A stretch of DNA of 64,000 nt, from positions 2,604,001 to 2,668,000 of the forward strand of contig NZ_BLLB01000002.1 of NCBI RefSeq assembly GCF_010723735.1, written 5' to 3'. The DNA is from Mycolicibacterium hippocampi (GTDB taxonomy: Bacteria; Actinomycetota; Actinomycetes; Mycobacteriales; Mycobacteriaceae). The position numbers were made by a program, and so were the translations under genes. Shown here in pieces: positions 59,892 to 64,000 of this stretch (positions within the stretch are counted from its first letter, which is position 1; each line of letters begins with the position of its first letter). The notes below the pieces were generated by a model that was given only the letters and a program-made list of their open reading frames with translations, did no database searches and was not told where the DNA came from.

Positions 59892-61340
59892 ATGGTCATG
59901 TCGCTTGACGAGGTCCTCCACCGACAGCGCCAGGCGTTCCTGGCCGACGGACCTCCCGACGCGGCCCTACGGCGCAACCGGATCGACCGACTGCTGGCGT
60001 TGGTGCTCGACAACGCCGACGACTTCGTCGACGCGATGGCCGCCGACTTCGGCACCCGGCCCCGGGCGGGGTCGCTGTTCACCGAGATACTGGGCATGAT
60101 CTCGGTCATCGAGCACACCAGAGCTCATGTGCCGCAGTGGATGCGGGCGACGAAGTTGATGCGTGCGGCGCGGGTGTTCGGCATGAAGGCCGAAGTCGAG
60201 CCCTCGCCGTTGGGGGTGGTGGGCATCATCGGTCCCTGGAACTTCCCGATCAATCTGGTGGTGCTGCCCGCCTCGGCGGCGTTCGCGGCAGGCAACCGCG
60301 TGATGATCAAGATGTCGGAGATCACGCCGCGCACCGCCGAGTTGATGGAGACGCGTGCCTGCGACTACTTCGACCCTGCCGAGCTGCATGTCGTCACCGG
60401 CGACACCACGGTCTCGGCGGCCTTTGCGGCTTTACCTTTCGACCACTTGTTCTTCACCGGCTCGCCGGCGGTGGGCGGGCTGGTCCAACGGGCCGCGGCG
60501 GCCAACCTGGTGCCGGTGACCCTCGAACTCGGTGGCAAGAATCCGGTCGTGGTGTCACCCGGTGCCGACATCACCCGGGCGGCCACCCGGATCACCCAGG
60601 GGCGCATGATCAACGGCGGCCAGGTCTGCGTGTGTCCCGACTACGTCTTCGTGCCGGCCGGTCGTACCGACGAGTTCGTCGGCGTCGTCCGTAGCACCCT
60701 GCGCTCGATGTTCCCGTCGATCGTGACCAACACCGACTACTGCTCGTCGGTCAACGACGCGAACTTCGACCGCGTCGTCGGGCTCATCGACGATGCCCGG
60801 ACCAAGGGTGCCCAGGTGGAGGCGGTGGCACCGCCCGGCGAGCACCTGCCCGACCGTCACACCCGCAAGATCGCCCCGACCATCGTGCGCGGCGTCGACG
60901 ACAGCATGCTCATCGCCACCGAGGAGACGTTCGGCCCGGTCCTGACCGTGCGCACCTATGACCGTCTCGCCGACGTCGTCGACTACGTCAACGCCCGCCC
61001 GGCACCGTTGGTGGCGTACTGGTTCGGACCGGACGACCACGACTTCAGAAGCTTCGTGCAACGCACCCGAAGCGGTGGTGTCGCCCGTAACGACTTTGCC
61101 GCACAGATGATTCCGTCGGCGGCGCCGTTCGGGGGCGTGGGTCGCAGCGGCATGGGTGCCTACCACGGCAAAGCGGGGTTCGACACCTTCAGCCATCACC
61201 GCACCGTGGTCGGCACCGACCTGCCGTTCACCATCACCGGGCGTGCCGCGCCGCCGTTCTCCCGGCCGATGCGTGCCACCACGTCGTTGGCCCTGACGAT
61301 GGCGCGCAACCGCACCCGCCGCAGACTCAGGAGTCGCTGA
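59892..61340 (+). CDS. Aldehyde dehydrogenase, coniferyl-aldehyde-dehydrogenase-like
   Basis: 482 residues. Catalytic C246 in NGGQVCVCPDY, base E212 in LELGGKNP, IGPWNFPINLV, and FFTGSPAVG. The shorter N-terminus and a C-terminus ending in hydrophobic-basic sequence (MRATTSLALTMARNRTRRR) match the coniferyl-aldehyde and class 3-like ALDHs. ATG 59892 has GGAGG eight bases upstream; a longer frame to 59802 overlaps the operator sites. It converges with a FadD gene with a 14-base overlap, which could take the acid it makes. Confidence 0.9.
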   Translation: MVMSLDEVLHRQRQAFLADGPPDAALRRNRIDRLLALVLDNADDFVDAMAADFGTRPRAGSLFTEILGMISVIEHTRAHVPQWMRATKLMRAARVFGMKAEVEPSPLGVVGIIGPWNFPINLVVLPASAAFAAGNRVMIKMSEITPRTAELMETRACDYFDPAELHVVTGDTTVSAAFAALPFDHLFFTGSPAVGGLVQRAAAANLVPVTLELGGKNPVVVSPGADITRAATRITQGRMINGGQVCVCPDYVFVPAGRTDEFVGVVRSTLRSMFPSIVTNTDYCSSVNDANFDRVVGLIDDARTKGAQVEAVAPPGEHLPDRHTRKIAPTIVRGVDDSMLIATEETFGPVLTVRTYDRLADVVDYVNARPAPLVAYWFGPDDHDFRSFVQRTRSGGVARNDFAAQMIPSAAPFGGVGRSGMGAYHGKAGFDTFSHHRTVVGTDLPFTITGRAAPPFSRPMRATTSLALTMARNRTRRRLRSR

Positions 61341-62979
61341 CGGCCTGTTCGCGGGCCCACCGGTAGTCGGCCTTGCCTGCCGGACTGCGTTCGATCGCGG
61401 GCCGGAACACCACTGCCTTGGGCAGCTTGTAGCGCGCGATCACCTCGGCGGCATGGTCGATGATCTGCTGCGCATCGGCGGTGGCACCGTCGGCCAGCGC
61501 GACGACGGCCACCACCTCCTGACCCCACCGCTCACTCGGTCGTCCGGCAACCACCACGTCGGCGACAGCAGGGTGCGACGCGATCGCGGACTCCACCTCC
61601 TCGGCGAAGATCTTCTCGCCACCGGAGTTGATCGTCACCGAGTCGCGGCCGAGCAACTCCACCGACCCGTCCGCCAGATGGCGGGCACGGTCGCCGGGGA
61701 CGGAGTACCTGACCCCGCCGATGACGGGGAATGTCGCCGCGGTCTTGACCGCGTCACCCTTGTAACCGAGTGGAACGTAACCGCGTTGGGCCAGCCAACC
61801 CATGCCTTCGTGGCCGGGTTCCAGGATCGACGTGAGATCCTCGGAGGCGACGAAGGTGTCCGGTCCCGCCGTGAACTTGCCGGTCGACACCGCGCCCGAC
61901 GCCGACATGTGGGTCATCTGGGCGCCGGTCTCCGAGGAGCCGACGCCGTCGACGACCATCAGGTTGGCCTTGCTGTCGATCAGGCGCTGCTTGGCCGTCG
62001 GGGTCAGCTGGGCGCCGCCGTTGGCCACCACCGCCAGCGACGACAGATCCGCCTCGGTGCGCTCGAACGCGTCGGCCAACGGACGGGCCATCGCGTCGCC
62101 GACCACCGTCACCGCCATGACCTTCTCCCGCTCGATGGTGCGCACCACGTCGTCGACGTCGAGGTGGCTGGTGACCGGCGAGAACACCACGGTCTGACCT
62201 GTGTTCATCGCCGTCAGCACGGCCCACTGGGCGGCGCCGTGCATCAGCGGCGGTAACACCATCAGCTTGGTGCCGGGCGCCTCGGCGCAACGGTTGGCGA
62301 TGTCCTGGTAGCTGGTGGCCAGCTCGCCGGTGTAGAGACTGCGGCCGCCGAACGAGGTCATGAAGATGTCGTGCTGACGCCACAGCACGCCCTTGGGCAT
62401 GCCCGTGGTCCCACCGGTGTAGAGCACGTAGAGGTCGTCGGGTGAGGGTTGCACCGGTGGCGGCTCGGCGGTCGCGCCGGCGATGATCGATTCGTAATCC
62501 ACAGCGCCCGGCAACAGCTCGTTGCCCGAGTCGTCGGCGATCTGGATCAGCACCTCGAGCGCCGGTAGCTCGGCCAGCACCTCGGCCAGCCGCGGTGCGA
62601 ATGCGGCGTGGTACAGCAGTGCGGTCGCACCGGAGTCCGACAGCAGGTACTGCAGTTCACTCTTGACGTAGCGGTAGTTCACATTGAACGGCGCGACACG
62701 GGCACGCCACGCGCCCAGCATTCCCTCGACATACTCGGGACCGTTGTGCGCGTAAATGCCCAACAGGTCCTGGCCGGCCTCGTGGCCCGGTAGCTCGGAG
62801 CGCTCGGTGTGACAACCCAGCCCGCGGGAATGCAGATAGCCGGCCAAACGGGTGGACCGATCCACGACCTGTGCGTAGCTGAAGCGGCGATCACCTTGGA
62901 CGATGAACTCGCGATCGCCGATGACGGCAGCGACGGCATCGGCGGCGGCCGGGACGGTGAACTGGATCGACTCGGTCAT
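61327..62979 (-). CDS. Acyl-CoA ligase (FadD19/FadD17-like)
   Basis: 550 residues, close to the ligase at 45103. Loop LYTGGTTGMPKGVLWRQHD, GVGSSETGAQMTHM, VPGDRARHLADGSVELLGRD and C-terminal lysine in SPAGKADYRWA. FadD19 of the cholesterol pathway has this loop, so a terpenoid or steroid-like acid is a fair guess for the substrate. ATG 62979 lacks a clear ribosome-binding site; upstream codons to 63027 are not convincing. Confidence 0.91.
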   Translation of the reverse strand: MTESIQFTVPAAADAVAAVIGDREFIVQGDRRFSYAQVVDRSTRLAGYLHSRGLGCHTERSELPGHEAGQDLLGIYAHNGPEYVEGMLGAWRARVAPFNVNYRYVKSELQYLLSDSGATALLYHAAFAPRLAEVLAELPALEVLIQIADDSGNELLPGAVDYESIIAGATAEPPPVQPSPDDLYVLYTGGTTGMPKGVLWRQHDIFMTSFGGRSLYTGELATSYQDIANRCAEAPGTKLMVLPPLMHGAAQWAVLTAMNTGQTVVFSPVTSHLDVDDVVRTIEREKVMAVTVVGDAMARPLADAFERTEADLSSLAVVANGGAQLTPTAKQRLIDSKANLMVVDGVGSSETGAQMTHMSASGAVSTGKFTAGPDTFVASEDLTSILEPGHEGMGWLAQRGYVPLGYKGDAVKTAATFPVIGGVRYSVPGDRARHLADGSVELLGRDSVTINSGGEKIFAEEVESAIASHPAVADVVVAGRPSERWGQEVVAVVALADGATADAQQIIDHAAEVIARYKLPKAVVFRPAIERSPAGKADYRWAREQAVSDS

Positions 62980-63040
62980 GGGAGGCACTCTAGACGCCCG
63001 CACACGACGGGTAGACAGTTGGTCCAAAGTTGTATGGCCA

Positions 63041-63661
63041 TCAGGTGCGCTCCCAAGCCGTGATGAGTTCGTCGGTGGTGGTGACCGTCGCCAGAAGGGA
63101 CAGTGTGTTGTCGATGATCGCCTCCGCGTAGTGGGTTGGGATTCCGGCGACCGCGTCGCGCGGGAGCACGACGCGATAGGCCGCGTTGACCGCGTCCATC
63201 ACCAGGTTGATGATCGCGACATTCACCGAGACCCCGACTGCGACGATGGTGGACACCCCGAGGTTGCGCAGGATGGAATCCAGGTCCGTACCACCCATCG
63301 GCCCGAGGCCGTGGCACCGCGCCAGCACGAGATCAGTTGGGCGGAAATCGAGTTCGTCAATCAGCTGGGTGCCCGGGCTACCGGGGCTGATGTCCACGCC
63401 TGCAGCGCCGAACGCGAAGATCTTGGCGTTGTGGTTCGAACCCAAGCCGTCGGGGCGGCGCTGCACCACACAGTGCACGACCGATACTCCGGCCGCACGG
63501 GCCGCGGGAAGCAGCTTGGCGATGTTCGGCAGCGCCTCACGGCGCGCTTCGTCGGCCAGCATCCTCAGTCCGGCATCCGGCCCGACGATCGCCCCCTGGC
63601 ACTCCTGGGTGACGACGGCAGTGTGCTCGGGCCCCACCAACTCGGCCAGGTCGGGCGTCAT
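63041..63661 (-). CDS. Isochorismatase-fold protein without the catalytic cysteine
   Basis: 206 residues of the cysteine-hydrolase (isochorismatase) fold: HTAVVTQECQGAIVG, VHCVVQRRPDG, AVGVSVNVAIINLVMDAVNA. In amidases of this fold the last block carries a Cys after the cis-peptide (xxVCV); here it is VNVAI. The usual first Asp position is Gln/Glu (TQE). It therefore cannot act as a Cys amidase; a hydrolase of isochorismatase type or a binding protein is possible. ATG 63661 overlaps the stop of the Rieske gene upstream, so the two are coupled. Confidence 0.8.
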   Translation of the reverse strand: MTPDLAELVGPEHTAVVTQECQGAIVGPDAGLRMLADEARREALPNIAKLLPAARAAGVSVVHCVVQRRPDGLGSNHNAKIFAFGAAGVDISPGSPGTQLIDELDFRPTDLVLARCHGLGPMGGTDLDSILRNLGVSTIVAVGVSVNVAIINLVMDAVNAAYRVVLPRDAVAGIPTHYAEAIIDNTLSLLATVTTTDELITAWERT

Positions 63662-64000
63662 GTCGTGGCGACCGGTTGTCCGGTCGGGGGCACGTCGTAG
63701 AACTGCGTCGCCCACTTCCGCATGGCCATGTACGGTTTCGCGTCGACCTTCGCCAAGGGCGGGTTCTCGACGTACTTCTGGTAGCGCCAGATGTCGCAGT
63801 CCTCCCAGACGGTCTTGAGGAACTGGCGTTCGACCTTGGCGCGCACGTGGTCCGGCGGGATGTCGGACGTCTCGCCGGGCTCCTTGGGCCACCAGATGGA
63901 ATAGAACATGTCCGACACTTCGTCGTCGACGGGGGTGCACGCGAAGATCAACCGATGATTCGACGAACCCTCGAAGGCGCTCATCGCGAAGCCGAGGCCG
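63658..64000 (-). CDS. Rieske-type oxygenase alpha subunit, C-terminal part only (KshA-like)
   Basis: At least 113 residues; open to the right window edge, so the N-terminal Rieske domain is outside. Blocks such as VWEDCDIWRYQKYVENPP and YMAMRKWATQFY closely follow the C-terminal helix region of 3-ketosteroid 9-alpha-hydroxylase oxygenase (KshA) and related mycobacterial Rieske oxygenases. These hydroxylate ring carbons with an external reductase. It heads a leftward operon with the isochorismatase-like gene. Confidence 0.72.
   Translation of the reverse strand, partial: GLGFAMSAFEGSSNHRLIFACTPVDDEVSDMFYSIWWPKEPGETSDIPPDHVRAKVERQFLKTVWEDCDIWRYQKYVENPPLAKVDAKPYMAMRKWATQFYDVPPTGQPVATT

Overview
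The window looks like chromosomal DNA of a pigmented, probably fast-growing mycobacterium (Mycobacterium/Mycolicibacterium type). The evidence is the very high GC content, frequent GTG starts, ATGA/GTGA overlaps between genes, an MmpL transporter, a GAF-GGDEF-EAL protein like M. tuberculosis Rv1354c, a MaoC protein like Rv0130, a mycofactocin-type dehydrogenase, and the large number of acyl-CoA dehydrogenase, acyl-CoA ligase and crotonase genes. Species and gene names were judged by eye from motifs; no database search was run.

Layout. Bases 1-10.6 kb: a partial exported protein with a candidate iron box, a PAS-PAS-GGDEF diguanylate cyclase, an MmpL transporter, the carotenoid genes crtE-crtI-crtB, a convergent idi, and a two-domain universal stress protein with a DosR-like box, coupled to an SRPBCC protein. 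10.6-13.2 kb: an IS481-type element with 32-bp terminal inverted repeats, then an IS110-type transposase. 13.2-20 kb: a coupled acyl-CoA dehydrogenase pair, a degenerate flavoprotein, the c-di-GMP protein and an unrecognised protein. 20-64 kb: an almost unbroken catabolic region. In order it holds a MaoC hydratase, a flavin monooxygenase, an alpha/beta hydrolase, a mycofactocin-type SDR and a FadE; fabG-thiolase-fadE-gntR; a CoA-transferase; a six-gene operon of three crotonases and three acyl-CoA ligases; a second GntR gene with a crotonase and a thiolase; a TetR regulator divergent from a crotonase-SDR pair; a crotonase-amidohydrolase-FadD-amidohydrolase-FadE-FadE operon; a lone thiolase; thioesterase and NYN genes; a molybdopterin oxidoreductase; a second CoA-transferase divergent from an aldehyde dehydrogenase; a P450, an SDR, a second aldehyde dehydrogenase and a FadD; and an isochorismatase-like protein joined to the C-terminus of a Rieske oxygenase that runs off the right edge.

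How the genes may work together. Oxygenases (P450, FMO, Rieske) and dehydrogenases could oxidise a hydrophobic substrate to an acid. Five FadD ligases and two CoA-transferases would make CoA thioesters. FadE, crotonase, SDR and thiolase sets would shorten the chain, and two amidohydrolase-2 proteins inside one operon could open a ring or decarboxylate. The strongest regulatory signal is a 17-bp palindrome of the form ACTGTAAnnnTTACAGT. It is seen in front of at least seven transcription units between 28.9 and 59.9 kb, including the divergent promoter region beside the TetR gene. I read this as one regulon controlled by that TetR protein. The substrate cannot be named from sequence alone.
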